A stretch of DNA of 64,000 nucleotides from Arcobacter sp. (GCA_024228275.1 JAAETO010000050.1:1-64000), one strand, 5' to 3'. Shown: positions 19,784 to 30,401, counted from the stretch's first letter. Translations and numbers: made by a program. Notes: generated by a model from the letters alone, not told the origin.

Positions 19784-20272
19784 ATGAAAAATGATTTAAT
19801 TACTGAATTTGGATATAAAATAATAGTAAAAGAATTTAAAAAACTTATAGAAATAGAAAAACCTTATTGGGTTAAAGAAAAAGAAATAGCTGCCCAACAT
19901 GGAGATAGAAGCGAAAATGCTGAATATATATCTGCAAAAGAACAAATTAGAAATATTGATAAACGCCTTAGATTTCTAGATAAAATAATAAATAATTCTG
20001 ATGTAATAGAAACTAGTAAAATACCTCATGAGAAAGTGAATTTTGGTTCAAAAGTTAAAGTCTTAGATTTAGTTACAAATAAAAAAATGATTTTTATAAT
20101 TGTAGGTACCTATGAAACAAATCCTAGCGAAAATAAAATATCAAATAAATCACCATTAGGAAGTGTTTTATTAGGTAAAACTTTAAATGAAGAGTTTGAA
20201 TTTAAAATAAATAATAATTTGTGTGAATATCAGGTTTTAGATATTTCTATATATCTTCCTGAAGACAGTTAG
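19784..20272 (+). CDS. GreA/GreB family transcription elongation factor (GreB-like)
   Basis: AAQHGDRSENAEYISAKEQIRNIDKRLRFLDK and SPLGSVLLGKT. Confidence 0.9.
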   Translation: MKNDLITEFGYKIIVKEFKKLIEIEKPYWVKEKEIAAQHGDRSENAEYISAKEQIRNIDKRLRFLDKIINNSDVIETSKIPHEKVNFGSKVKVLDLVTNKKMIFIIVGTYETNPSENKISNKSPLGSVLLGKTLNEEFEFKINNNLCEYQVLDISIYLPEDS

Positions 20273-20321
20273 TAGAAAATTTATATATATTAAATTATTA
20301 AGAATATAGGAGATAGATATA

Positions 20322-20894
20322 ATGAAAAGATGTGATTGGGCTAATTCTTCTGCTTTAGAGGTAAAATATCATGATGAAGAATGGGGTATTCCTATTCATG
20401 ATGATAGACTTTTATTTGAATTTTTAATTCTTGAAGGTGCTCAAGCTGGTTTGAGTTGGTCAACTATTCTTAATAAACGTAATGGTTATTTAAATGCATT
20501 CGATAATTTTGATGCTGAAAAAATATCAAAATATTCGGAAGAAAAAATTGAAGAACTGTTAAAAAACCCTAAAATTGTAAGAAATAAACTCAAAGTTAAT
20601 GGAACAGTTAAAAATGCAAAATTATTTTTAGACATACAAAAAGAATTTGGTAGCTTTGATAAATATATATGGTCTTTTGTTAATGGGAAAGCAATAATCA
20701 ATTCTTGGAAAACTGTTTCTGAGGTACCTAGTACCTCAAAAGAATCAGATGCTATGAGTAAAGATTTAAAAAAAAGAGGTTTTAAATTTATTGGTAGTAC
20801 TATATGTTATGCATTTATGCAAGCAGTTGGAATGGTTAATGATCATTTAACTTCTTGTTTTAGATATTCTGAAGTAAAAGAATTACAATCATAA
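20322..20894 (+). CDS. tag: DNA-3-methyladenine glycosylase I
   Basis: RCDWANSSALEVKYHDEEWGIPIHDDRLLFEFLILEGAQAGLSW; MVNDHLTSCFR. Confidence 0.94.
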   Translation: MKRCDWANSSALEVKYHDEEWGIPIHDDRLLFEFLILEGAQAGLSWSTILNKRNGYLNAFDNFDAEKISKYSEEKIEELLKNPKIVRNKLKVNGTVKNAKLFLDIQKEFGSFDKYIWSFVNGKAIINSWKTVSEVPSTSKESDAMSKDLKKRGFKFIGSTICYAFMQAVGMVNDHLTSCFRYSEVKELQS

Positions 20895-20919
20895 TATACT
20901 TTTTATTTTTTCCTATATT

Positions 20920-21687
20920 TTAAGAAAATATTATTTTAATAATATTTGCAATAAGCATAAAAAATAATACAAAAATTAAAACTTTTTTTATAAAAGATTC
21001 ACCACCTTTTATTGCATAATGACTTCCAGCCCAAGAACCAGCCATATTAGCAAGTGCCATAGGAATTGCAATCATCCATAAAATTTTACCTGCCATTAAA
21101 AATGCAATAGCTGAACCAATATTAGTTGCAAGGTTCAATGGTTTTGTAGAAGCTGTAGAAACAATATAGTCTAAATTAAGAAATTTTTTCATAGATATAG
21201 TCATATATGTACCAGTACCAGGACCTAGTAAACCATCATAAAATCCAACTGGTGCAGTTGATAAAATTATAGTTTTATTAGAAATTTTTGTATTTTGTTT
21301 TTTTATAGATGAACTTTTTTTAAGTAAAAATACTAAAGCAATTGGAATAGCCAGTAAAATAGCCCATTTTATAATATAATCAGGTAAAAACATTACTAGT
21401 TCACTTCCTAAATAAGAAGCAATTAAACAAGGAATTATAGCAATACTAACAACTTTTATAGATATTTTTTTGCTAAGAAAATATTTAATACTTGCCATTA
21501 ATGTACCAAATAAACTTGCCATCTTGTTTGTAGCTAATACAAATACAGGAGGAATACCACTATAAAGAAGTACAGGCACTTGAATCATACCTCCTCCTCC
21601 TGCTATAGCATCAATATATCCTGCAATAAAACCTGTAAAAATAAATATAATAATCCATACTGTAGTAATTTCTTCTAAAAATTCCAT
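20920..21687 (-). CDS. TSUP (TauE/SafE) family permease
   Basis: GFIAGYIDAIAGGGGMIQVPVLL, GFYDGLLGPGTGTY. Confidence 0.9.
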   Translation of the reverse strand: MEFLEEITTVWIIIFIFTGFIAGYIDAIAGGGGMIQVPVLLYSGIPPVFVLATNKMASLFGTLMASIKYFLSKKISIKVVSIAIIPCLIASYLGSELVMFLPDYIIKWAILLAIPIALVFLLKKSSSIKKQNTKISNKTIILSTAPVGFYDGLLGPGTGTYMTISMKKFLNLDYIVSTASTKPLNLATNIGSAIAFLMAGKILWMIAIPMALANMAGSWAGSHYAIKGGESFIKKVLIFVLFFMLIANIIKIIFS

Positions 21688-21751
21688 ATAATCTCTTTAA
21701 ATTTTTTGAAAGTATATCTATTAATTTCAAATATTTAAGTAAAATGTTTTT

Positions 21752-22678
21752 ATGAAAAAGAAATTAATTAATATAAAAGAATTAGAAAATATTATTGAAG
21801 GTAATATAGTTTGCGAAAATGTTGAATTTAGAAGATTATTTCATGGCAGAGGCAATTTTTATTCTTCATATAGTTATTTAACAGTAGATTCTATTAATGA
21901 AGTTTTATTTGTATGTTTTTTTGAAAAGGTTTCTAAAAGTATAGAAAATGAATTATTAAAACTTTTTACAAGTATTTTCTTTAAATATAAATATAAAACA
22001 TTAGTATTACAAAGAAGGTATTTACCAAAAGCTCCTACAGAAATATTAGAAGGTGAATTGGAAGATAATATTTATTTTATTGAAAACTCTTTAAAATATA
22101 AGATTAGTTTTACAAATAAAAATATTGGACTTTTCCCAGATATGAAAGTTGGTAGGCAATTTATACAAGATATCTCTAAAAATAAAAATATTCTAAATCT
22201 CTTTTCTTACACTTGTGCTTTCTCTGTATGTGCAATACAAGGAGGAGCAGATCAAATTGTAAATGTCGATATGTCAAAAGGAGCCTTAAGTATAGGAAGA
22301 GAAAATCATAGAATAAATAATTTAGATACAAAAAAAGTAAACTTTTTACCTTATAATATTTTAAAGTCTTGGAATCGTATAAAAAAATATGCCCCATATG
22401 ATATTATAATAATAGATCCACCATCTTTTCAAAAAGGAAGTTTTGCTGCAACAAATGATTATTCTAAAATTATAAAAAGACTTGATACTTTAGCTTCTAA
22501 TGATTGTATAGTTTTATCTTGTTTAAATGCTCCAGAGTTAGATACAGGCTTTATAAAGAATATTTTTAAAGAAAATGCACCTGATTTTATTTTTGAAAAA
22601 AGATTAGATAATTTAGATACATTTCCTACAGATAATGAAGAAAAGACATTGAAAAATTTAATATTTAAAAGAGTATAA
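21752..22678 (+). CDS. class I SAM-dependent rRNA methyltransferase-like (RlmI/RlmK-like catalytic domain)
   Basis: LNLFSYTCAFSVCAIQGGA, NVDMSKGAL, IIIDPPSFQKG. Confidence 0.87.
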   Translation: MKKKLINIKELENIIEGNIVCENVEFRRLFHGRGNFYSSYSYLTVDSINEVLFVCFFEKVSKSIENELLKLFTSIFFKYKYKTLVLQRRYLPKAPTEILEGELEDNIYFIENSLKYKISFTNKNIGLFPDMKVGRQFIQDISKNKNILNLFSYTCAFSVCAIQGGADQIVNVDMSKGALSIGRENHRINNLDTKKVNFLPYNILKSWNRIKKYAPYDIIIIDPPSFQKGSFAATNDYSKIIKRLDTLASNDCIVLSCLNAPELDTGFIKNIFKENAPDFIFEKRLDNLDTFPTDNEEKTLKNLIFKRV

Positions 22679-22703
22679 TATATTAAATTATAATAGGAAA
22701 CTA

Positions 22704-23384
22704 ATGAAATTAGAAAATGTTGTACCTTGGGGTCGTAATTTACAAGAATATAAAGATATGTTTGAACTTTCAAGTGAAGATTTAAAATTGAAAATATTAG
22801 GATGTGGTGATGGTCCTTCTAGTTTTAATTATGAAGTTTCTAAAATAAATTCCAATGTAATATCAATAGATCCAATATATCAGTTTACTAAAGATGAGAT
22901 ACAAAAAAGAATAGATGAAACTTCATTAATTGTTAGTGAACAAATAAAAGAAAATGAAAATAATTTTGTTTGGAAGAATATAAAATGTGTTGATGAATTA
23001 ATTGATATTAGATTAAAGGCTATGAGTAATTTTATTAAAGATTTTGATAATGGTAAAAAAGAAAATAGATATATTCACAATGAATTACCTATTTTATCAT
23101 TTCCTGATAATAGTTTTGATTTAGTATTATGTTCACACTTTTTATTTTTATATAGTGAACATATAAATTTACAATTTCATATCGATTCAATTTTAGAAAT
23201 GTGCAGAGTGTCAAAAAATGAAGTTAGGATATTCCCTCTTATTGATTTAAAAAATAATAAATCAGAACATTTAGACTATATATTAGATATATTAAAAGAT
23301 AAAGGATTTAATACTCAGATTGTTAAAACAAAATATGAGTTTCAAAAATTAGGTAATGAACTTTTAATTATAAAATTGAACTAA
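22704..23384 (+). CDS. SAM-dependent methyltransferase-like protein
   Basis: KILGCGDGPSSFNYEV motif I, SFDLVLCSHFLFLY. Confidence 0.75.
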   Translation: MKLENVVPWGRNLQEYKDMFELSSEDLKLKILGCGDGPSSFNYEVSKINSNVISIDPIYQFTKDEIQKRIDETSLIVSEQIKENENNFVWKNIKCVDELIDIRLKAMSNFIKDFDNGKKENRYIHNELPILSFPDNSFDLVLCSHFLFLYSEHINLQFHIDSILEMCRVSKNEVRIFPLIDLKNNKSEHLDYILDILKDKGFNTQIVKTKYEFQKLGNELLIIKLN

Positions 23385-23409
23385 TCATATCATTAAATGA
23401 TATGATTAG
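23381..23409. terminator. bidirectional terminator-like palindrome
   Basis: CTAATCATATCATT-A-AATGATATGATTAG, 14-bp inverted repeat between convergent genes. Confidence 0.6.
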
Positions 23410-23416
23410 CTTATAT

Positions 23417-24106
23417 CTAAATGTTTCTTACATCAATAAATGAACCACTTTCAAAATCATCTATTTTTTCAATAACATTATGAAGTCTTTTTGCTGCTAA
23501 ATCTGGTTTTTGAATATCTGAATTTTTTAAAACTTTGGCAGAGGTGAATATTTCGTCATCAACTTCAAATCTAATATGATCTGTCATAGGTGTTTCAATA
23601 ACTCCTGGTGCAACTGCAAGAAGTTTAGTGTCAGACATTTCATTTGAGTAAAGATTGATAAGCATATTTAGTGATGATTTTGATAAAGAGTATGACCCCC
23701 ATCCTTTTGAACCATTCTTGGATGCTCCTGAAGATATAGCTATTATATTTTTAACTTTTATTTTTGCTAATATATCAAGTAATTCTTTATTAGCAAATAG
23801 ATTTAAATCTAAAACTTTTTTAATCTCTTCTATATCTAATTTTTCTAGTTCTTTAATTTCTCCTAGCATACCAGCATTCAAATATACAATTTCAATTGAT
23901 TTAAGATTAGTTATAAAATGGTTTAAATCTTTTTTAATTTCCATTAGATTAGATAAGTCAAACTTTTGAAAAAAGAAATTCTTGTTTTTTATGCAAGGCT
24001 TTTTTCTACTTATTCCATATACATTGTAATTATTATCTAAGTAAAAATTAGTTAGTGCTAATCCAAGTCCAGAACTACAACCAGTTATTAATATATTTTT
24101 TTTCAT
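23417..24106 (-). CDS. SDR family oxidoreductase
   Basis: ITGCSSGLGLAL, LNAGMLG, SSGASKNGSKGWGSYSLSKSSLNM. Confidence 0.92.
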   Translation of the reverse strand: MKKNILITGCSSGLGLALTNFYLDNNYNVYGISRKKPCIKNKNFFFQKFDLSNLMEIKKDLNHFITNLKSIEIVYLNAGMLGEIKELEKLDIEEIKKVLDLNLFANKELLDILAKIKVKNIIAISSGASKNGSKGWGSYSLSKSSLNMLINLYSNEMSDTKLLAVAPGVIETPMTDHIRFEVDDEIFTSAKVLKNSDIQKPDLAAKRLHNVIEKIDDFESGSFIDVRNI

Positions 24107-24619
24107 TTATCTTATCTCCCATTTATATTTTTTGTCATCTTTAATTTTACTCCAAAAAAGATCTCCTGTATTTCTCCAAGCATCAAAAACTAAACTGTTA
24201 TGAAAACTAATATCATCTCTAGTTAGAATTAAAGCAGTATGTTCAAAATATTCACCTCTTTTTGAAACTACTTTTTTAAAATAAAAACTTTTAAACTTTT
24301 TATCTTTTAAGTAATTAATTAAATCATTTGCGTAATGATAACAATAACCTTTTTGTTTTATATTTAAATTAATCAAAGTATTATGAATAAGTGCAGGTGT
24401 TGTAACTTTATAATTTTTTGCAAGAGTTTTTGAGTAATTAATGGTTTCATAAGAAAATCTTTTTGCTTCTTCTTTATCTATATGGTTTGATAGCCTTAAA
24501 ATCTTATTAGTAAGTTTTATTATGTTCTTTTGTTCTTGTTTTAAATTTATATTCTCATATTTTGTTGAACAAGCATTAAAAATAAAAATTATAGCTATAG
24601 TTATAGATAGTTGTTTCAT
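24107..24619 (-). CDS. hypothetical lipoprotein
   Basis: Signal peptide with lipobox-like IFNACS; H...FDAWRNTGDLFW C-terminus. Confidence 0.6.
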   Translation of the reverse strand: MKQLSITIAIIFIFNACSTKYENINLKQEQKNIIKLTNKILRLSNHIDKEEAKRFSYETINYSKTLAKNYKVTTPALIHNTLINLNIKQKGYCYHYANDLINYLKDKKFKSFYFKKVVSKRGEYFEHTALILTRDDISFHNSLVFDAWRNTGDLFWSKIKDDKKYKWEIR

Positions 24620-24755
24620 ATAATCTTTTTCCTAAATTTTTTTATATTATAAGGTTATTTATTTAAATAATTCTTTACAAAATTATATACTTTTGATATA
24701 ATCCGCTAAATTATATAGTATGGAGAGAAGAAAGTAATATACTTTTTTAACAAAT

Positions 24756-25883
24756 TTGCAGCAATTAAAAATTACAAAAGATATTAAAAATTTAGATATC
24801 TCAAGAATAGAAGAAAACCTTTTTTATTATAAGTATGATACTAGGAATGTAAAACCATTTCTAAAATTGGAAAGTAACGATATATCATTAGAAAATATAG
24901 CAACATATAATAGCTTTAGAGGTGAAGTATATGAAAATATAATATACGAGTTATTACTTGATTACGCTAAGAATAAAGATATAATAACAAGTTTTATATT
25001 AAAAGGACCGCACCAAAATAAAGTTGATAAGTATTATAAAACAGGACTTATGATAGATAGAAGTTTACAAATTACATATAAGTCTAATTATAAAGATATT
25101 AGTGAGTTTGATGCTTTATTCTTTACTAAGGATGCTTTATATTTTGTAGAAATGAGTACTTCAAAGAAAACGGTTAGTTTAAATAAGAGATTAGATAAGA
25201 AACATGCCTTATTAAAGATTCTATTTCCAAAACTTCATATAAGAGCTTTAATCGTATTAACGCAAGGAACAGTAGGTCTTAAAAGATTTCCTTCTTATTG
25301 TACTATATGGATTACTAAAGACTTAAGCGATAATGATCTTTTAAAAAAACTAGTATTCACAAAAAAGAAAAAAGGTTTTAAATCTATATATGAGGATAAC
25401 AAGTTTGTTGAAGCACATAGTATTTATACGAATAAATTTATTTACTTTCAAACTTTAGAGTGGATACTTAAAAAATCAAGAGAAAAAAATATTGCTTCTG
25501 TTAACCTTGATTTTTTTAAATCCAAGAAATTATCTTTATTTTTTGATATATATACAAAGTTATATGTAGGATTTTTAGAAATTGAAAAATTTCTATCAAT
25601 AGTTCCTTCTTATAATGATAATATTTTAAATATATTTGTTGCTATTGAAAAAATAAATACTAAAGATTTTGATTTAGTTTTTTATGTTAAAAATAAAAAT
25701 GGAAAATTAAGAAGAATTAGAATTAATAATAATGAGATATCTATTAAAGACAAAGAAGTAGATGGTTTTACTAATGCTGAAGTTAGATTTATGAAGTATT
25801 TAGTTGAAGATAAATATTATTTAACAAATAAAGAAATTAAAACTTTAAAAGATAAGTTGAAAAACTTTTCTTTTAAAGAATAG
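24756..25883 (+). CDS. conserved-looking hypothetical protein, possible PD-(D/E)XK-like fold
   Basis: 375 aa, TTG start; SEFDALFFTKDALYFVEMSTSK resembles nuclease-fold D...E-x-x strand pattern. Confidence 0.5.
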   Translation: MQQLKITKDIKNLDISRIEENLFYYKYDTRNVKPFLKLESNDISLENIATYNSFRGEVYENIIYELLLDYAKNKDIITSFILKGPHQNKVDKYYKTGLMIDRSLQITYKSNYKDISEFDALFFTKDALYFVEMSTSKKTVSLNKRLDKKHALLKILFPKLHIRALIVLTQGTVGLKRFPSYCTIWITKDLSDNDLLKKLVFTKKKKGFKSIYEDNKFVEAHSIYTNKFIYFQTLEWILKKSREKNIASVNLDFFKSKKLSLFFDIYTKLYVGFLEIEKFLSIVPSYNDNILNIFVAIEKINTKDFDLVFYVKNKNGKLRRIRINNNEISIKDKEVDGFTNAEVRFMKYLVEDKYYLTNKEIKTLKDKLKNFSFKE

Positions 25884-25893
25884 TTATAATAAG

Positions 25894-27678
25894 TTAATTA
25901 TATAAAATATTTCCTTGTATTTTGTCATATTTATAAATATCATCTCTAAACTGTACTTTTCCATTTTCATCTACCCAAGATGTTAAATAAACTATATGAA
26001 CAGGTATTTTTTTAGTTAAATCAAAATCAGTTTTTTCTATATCTTTTAAAATTTCTTTAGCTTCCTCATAGTCAACTTTTTCATCTTCTTGTGCAATAGT
26101 TTTTAATAAATCATGTGGTCTTGATAATCTTATACAACCGTGAGAGAATGCTCTTTTATTTTTATTAAAAAGGCTTTTAAATGGAGTGTCATGTAAATAT
26201 ACTGAATATCTATTAGGAAACATAAACTTCATTTTACCAAGTGGATTTTGATTGCTTGGTACTTGTATAAATCTCATAGGGGCTTTTTTTGAGGTTCCTA
26301 ATAAGTCATTATCTAAAAACATACTCCAATCAAAACTACTAGTGTTATATTCAATTGACTCATGATTCCAATTTTCAAAAACTTTTATATTTTTACTATT
26401 TAGATAATTTGGGTTTTTTACAAGTTTTGGAACAATCTCTTTTTTTACTATACTCTGAGGAATTCTCCAATAAGGATTTAATACAATAGCAGATATTTTA
26501 TGACTAAATACTGGAGTAGGGGTTTTATATTCTCCAACAACTACTGGCATATCAAGTTTTATTTGATTTTCTTTATACATTTTTAATTTATAATCTGGAA
26601 TATTTACTATTAGATATTTTTTACCTAAGGTTCTAGGCATCCATCTCATTCTTTCAAGATTTATTCTCATGATTTTGATTTTATTTTTAATAGGAATATT
26701 TAATTTAGAAATTGTATTGTTACCTACTATTCCATCTTGAATTAGACCATGACTTTTTTGAAAAGATTTTACTGCCTTAAAAACATTTTCATCATATAAT
26801 TCTAAGCAATCTAATTTTGGTTCCTTTATATTTTGATTATTTTGTTCAATACAATTTAAATTTTGAAGGTCATTACTTTGGAAAAGTCTTCTTCTTAATA
26901 ATTTTATTTCTGGATAATAGTTACCTTTTTTTAATGATTTCTTTATCTTAGAAATTTTAATATATCCACCATTTTCTAAAGTTTTTTCGTAATCTTTTAT
27001 TAAGTTTGCTAACTCTTTAGCTTTTGGAAAGGTATAGTTTACTTTATCAATCGCAATATTAATATTATTTTCTTTTACAGATTTATATAAAAGTCTTCTT
27101 ATATTCTTTTTTACGTCATATTTCTTCCAGTTTGCAATTATTTCTGTTTCTTCATTTCTTTTCTTTAACTCTTCTTGGAATAGTTTCCAATTAATTAAAC
27201 CTTTTGATAAATATTTCATATATTGATGATAACTACTTGTAAGCATAATATCAAGTTTTATTTGATCTTTTAGTGTGTTTTCTTTATTTTTATTCAATAA
27301 TTTATTAATTTCATCTAATTGAAATAATTTCTTTTGATACGGTTTTAAAACTTCATCTTCATTTATTATTCTAATTAAGTCATATGATATTTTTTTTATA
27401 CCATTGAAACTTACCCAAAATGTTTTGTATTTATAATTCCTGTAATATTTTTTTGTAAGATTCCTACTTATCTTTGAAGGGATTTTTTTACTTTTTAGTA
27501 ATTTTTTGATAATAGTTTTACTGTCTTTTAAAAATATTTTTTTTTGATTAACGATTGTTTCTTTTGAAATATTTTCAAATACACTTTGTTCTTCTACATT
27601 TTGTATTTTTGTTGTTATGTTTGCATTTAACTTTACAGCAATTAAAAAAATACTAAAAAAGATATTATATTTATTCAT
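25894..27678 (-). CDS. L,D-transpeptidase with peptidoglycan-binding domain (YcbB/LdtD-like)
   Basis: PGB domain (FQKSHGLIQDGIVGNNTISKLN) and YkuD motif HDTPFKSLF..RAFSHGCIRLSRP. Confidence 0.93.
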   Translation of the reverse strand: MNKYNIFFSIFLIAVKLNANITTKIQNVEEQSVFENISKETIVNQKKIFLKDSKTIIKKLLKSKKIPSKISRNLTKKYYRNYKYKTFWVSFNGIKKISYDLIRIINEDEVLKPYQKKLFQLDEINKLLNKNKENTLKDQIKLDIMLTSSYHQYMKYLSKGLINWKLFQEELKKRNEETEIIANWKKYDVKKNIRRLLYKSVKENNINIAIDKVNYTFPKAKELANLIKDYEKTLENGGYIKISKIKKSLKKGNYYPEIKLLRRRLFQSNDLQNLNCIEQNNQNIKEPKLDCLELYDENVFKAVKSFQKSHGLIQDGIVGNNTISKLNIPIKNKIKIMRINLERMRWMPRTLGKKYLIVNIPDYKLKMYKENQIKLDMPVVVGEYKTPTPVFSHKISAIVLNPYWRIPQSIVKKEIVPKLVKNPNYLNSKNIKVFENWNHESIEYNTSSFDWSMFLDNDLLGTSKKAPMRFIQVPSNQNPLGKMKFMFPNRYSVYLHDTPFKSLFNKNKRAFSHGCIRLSRPHDLLKTIAQEDEKVDYEEAKEILKDIEKTDFDLTKKIPVHIVYLTSWVDENGKVQFRDDIYKYDKIQGNILYN

Positions 27679-27845
27679 GTTTTAACCTATAAGTTTTTTA
27701 TATTTTTGAATTATAGTTAAATAATACTAATAGTATTAAAAAAATGTATATTTAATGTGTTATTTTTATGATATTTGAAATAATTTAATAAGAATATGCA
27801 AGTATTTTTATATATATTTTATACTAAAAAGTAAATGTAGTACTA

Positions 27846-28469
27846 TTATTTAAATCTAGAATTTTTTATTTTTTGGGCACAGTTAATTTGAAAATCAACC
27901 ATTTTTTCAAAAGGCTTTGTAAATAAGTCTAGTTCTTCTTTTTCTATATTTTCTAATTTATAAGTATTTAGTAATTCAAGTACATGTTTAGTTGATTCTA
28001 TTGTTGATAAACAATAAGAATTAGGTTGAGTTTTAATTTTAAATTCTGATTGTTTAGTACTAACAAAACTTATTTTCTGAAGTTCTCTTAGTCTCTTATT
28101 TACTCTTAGCATTTTTTTAGAACAAGCCCATGTTGAATCAAGTATAAATAAAACAATATTTTTTTGCGTTTTTAATGGTTCTTCATTTAACTTAATACTA
28201 TCTTGACCTGGATAAAGGATATAACATTTATTTTTTGTATTGTCTATAATTGAATTTATTTTTTCATTATTAGTGAAATCGATTCCAATATAAATTTCTG
28301 AATTTGATAAGGATTGATGTGTAAAGTGTCCTGTACCATTTTTAGTTTTTCTAAACTCTTTTGGATGCATTAAGATTATAAATTTAGTTTTTGTATTAAC
28401 AGTTGTTATATGTTTGCACATACAACTAGATTCAGGTCTATAACATTTATAACATGTATATCTTTGCAC
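27846..28469 (-). CDS. DTW domain protein (tRNA-uridine aminocarboxypropyltransferase-like)
   Basis: CYKCYRPESSCMC, LMHPKE.RK..GTGH, ILDSTWACSKKM. Confidence 0.88.
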   Translation of the reverse strand: MQRYTCYKCYRPESSCMCKHITTVNTKTKFIILMHPKEFRKTKNGTGHFTHQSLSNSEIYIGIDFTNNEKINSIIDNTKNKCYILYPGQDSIKLNEEPLKTQKNIVLFILDSTWACSKKMLRVNKRLRELQKISFVSTKQSEFKIKTQPNSYCLSTIESTKHVLELLNTYKLENIEKEELDLFTKPFEKMVDFQINCAQKIKNSRFK

Positions 28470-28544
28470 GATGACTTCTTTTTTGATGAGATTATATTCA
28501 AAAAAATGTTAGAATACAATTTAAATAAATAATAGGAAAATATT

Positions 28545-29186
28545 TTGATTGATATAACACAAATGCGTAAGCAATATATTGAGGAAGGTTTAAATGAAGA
28601 AGATTTAGAATCAAATCCATATAAGCAATTCGAACTTTGGTTTAATCAAGCTATTGATGCAGGTATTAGAGAACCAAATGCTATGGTTTTAGCTACTACA
28701 GGTTTAGATATGATGCCAAGTGTAAGAACTGTTTTATTAAAAATATTTGATGAAACTGGTTTTATATTCTTTTCAAATTATAAAAGTAAAAAAGCAAGTG
28801 ATATTGAAGAAAATCCAAAAGTAGGGGCACTTTTCCCTTGGTTAGATTTAGATAGACAAGTTAAAATTGAGGGTGATATTGAAAAAATAAGTTCTAATTC
28901 CTCATTGAAATATTTTTTATCTCGTCCTAAAGGTAGTCAAATAGGGGCATGGGTATCACATCAAAGTCAAGTAATTAGTTCAAGATCTATTTTAGAAGCA
29001 AAATTTAACGAAATAAAAAATAAATTTGTAAAAGGAGAAATACCTTTTCCGTCTTTTTGGGGTGGATATATCATTAAGCCAAAAAAAATTGAATTTTGGC
29101 AAGCTGGAGAAAATCGTTTACATGATAGATTTGTATATACCTTACAAGAAAATAATTCTTGGAAAATACAGAGGTTAGCGCCTTAA
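28545..29186 (+). CDS. pdxH: pyridoxamine 5'-phosphate oxidase
   Basis: PNAMVLAT..., VRTVLLK..., FWGGYIIKPKKIEFWQAGENRLHDRFVY and C-terminal RLAP. Confidence 0.95.
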   Translation: MIDITQMRKQYIEEGLNEEDLESNPYKQFELWFNQAIDAGIREPNAMVLATTGLDMMPSVRTVLLKIFDETGFIFFSNYKSKKASDIEENPKVGALFPWLDLDRQVKIEGDIEKISSNSSLKYFLSRPKGSQIGAWVSHQSQVISSRSILEAKFNEIKNKFVKGEIPFPSFWGGYIIKPKKIEFWQAGENRLHDRFVYTLQENNSWKIQRLAP

Positions 29187-29225
29187 CTTAGTAGCTATTA
29201 TTAAAGTAGAAGAATAATAAGGCTT

Positions 29226-29245
29226 AAAGAAGCTTATGCTTCTTT
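29226..29245. terminator. terminator-like hairpin overlapping the CDS 3' end
   Basis: AAAGAAGC-TTAT-GCTTCTTT. Confidence 0.55.
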
Positions 29246-30283
29246 ATTACCTTTTTCTTTTCTTTTTGCTTTCATTTTATTTAATGCAAGACTTCTCATA
29301 TCAGCAGTTGTATCTGATTCATCCATAATTTCTAAACCTAAAAGTGTTTCAATACAATCTTCTAAGGTTACTAAACCTTCTGTTTGATCATAATTATCTA
29401 AAACTATAAAAAGATGTTCTTTTTTCTGAATAAACTTATTAAGTGCTTTACCTACAGGTATATTTTCATTTAAAGAAAATACAGGATTCATTATAGATTC
29501 AATAGTAGCATTTTTATTTTTTACTGCTTGTTTAAATACTTTTTTTGTTAGAACAATACCTATAATATTATCAATTGTTTCATCATATACAGGAACTCTA
29601 GAGAGTTTGTAAGTTCTTTCATGATCAAGAATATCTTTAATAGGTGTATTTTTTTCAACAGCATACATAACAGATCTTGGAGTTAAAATATCTTTTATTT
29701 TTATATCATTTAATGTTAGAGTATTTTCAATAATATCTGATTCTAAATCTCCAATTACTCCTTCTTCTTCACTTAAAAGTGTTGAATGAATAAGCTCTTC
29801 TCTTGATAATGAATCTCCACTAACTTTACCTTTGATTTTTTTAGTAACAAATTGTGTAATTAAAATTATAGGATAAGTAATAATTACAAAAAATCTAATA
29901 AATCTAGCTGCAATTGGAGCTAATTGCTTCCAATATACTGCGCCAATTGTTTTAGGAATTATTTCAGCAAAAAATAAAATTCCAAATGTTAATAATATTG
30001 ATACAAGCATAACAAATGTTTTATCACCTGAGAAAACATTTTGTGCTTGAACTCCAATTGCTGTTGCTCCTAAAGTATTAGCCACAGTATTTAAAATTAA
30101 AATTGAAGATATAGAACTGTCAATATCATTTTTTAGTTTTTTTAAAAGTTTTCCTGCACTTGGGTTTTTATTTTCTAGAACAGAAATGTATGTGAAACTT
30201 GTAGATAGAATAATTGATTCTAAGATAGAACAAAGAAATGAAATACCAATTACTGCAACAAATAGTATTATTAGAAGTTCCAT
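29234..30283 (-). CDS. CNNM/hemolysin C-like CBS-domain membrane protein (CorC family)
   Basis: DUF21 N-terminal helices, EEEGVIGDLESDIIENTL, LTPRSVMYAVE, CBS pair. Confidence 0.9.
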   Translation of the reverse strand: MELLIILFVAVIGISFLCSILESIILSTSFTYISVLENKNPSAGKLLKKLKNDIDSSISSILILNTVANTLGATAIGVQAQNVFSGDKTFVMLVSILLTFGILFFAEIIPKTIGAVYWKQLAPIAARFIRFFVIITYPIILITQFVTKKIKGKVSGDSLSREELIHSTLLSEEEGVIGDLESDIIENTLTLNDIKIKDILTPRSVMYAVEKNTPIKDILDHERTYKLSRVPVYDETIDNIIGIVLTKKVFKQAVKNKNATIESIMNPVFSLNENIPVGKALNKFIQKKEHLFIVLDNYDQTEGLVTLEDCIETLLGLEIMDESDTTADMRSLALNKMKAKRKEKGNKEA

Positions 30284-30401
30284 TTAAAACCTCTTGTATT
30301 TAAATTGCACCTACGGGAATTATCGTCCAATAAAGACTCCTTATTTTATTAAGTATATATTGGCTTATATTATCAAAAAATTACTTTAATTATATTTTCT
30401 T

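Noticed and set aside
19612-19794. 60-aa same-strand ORF overlapping the zinc-ribbon protein
   Set aside because: Alternative frame of a well-supported CDS; no domain features
27723-27737. AATACTAATAGTATT palindrome upstream of the L,D-transpeptidase
   Set aside because: Short 6-3-6 AT-only inverted repeat is expected often by chance in this genome; no second copy seen
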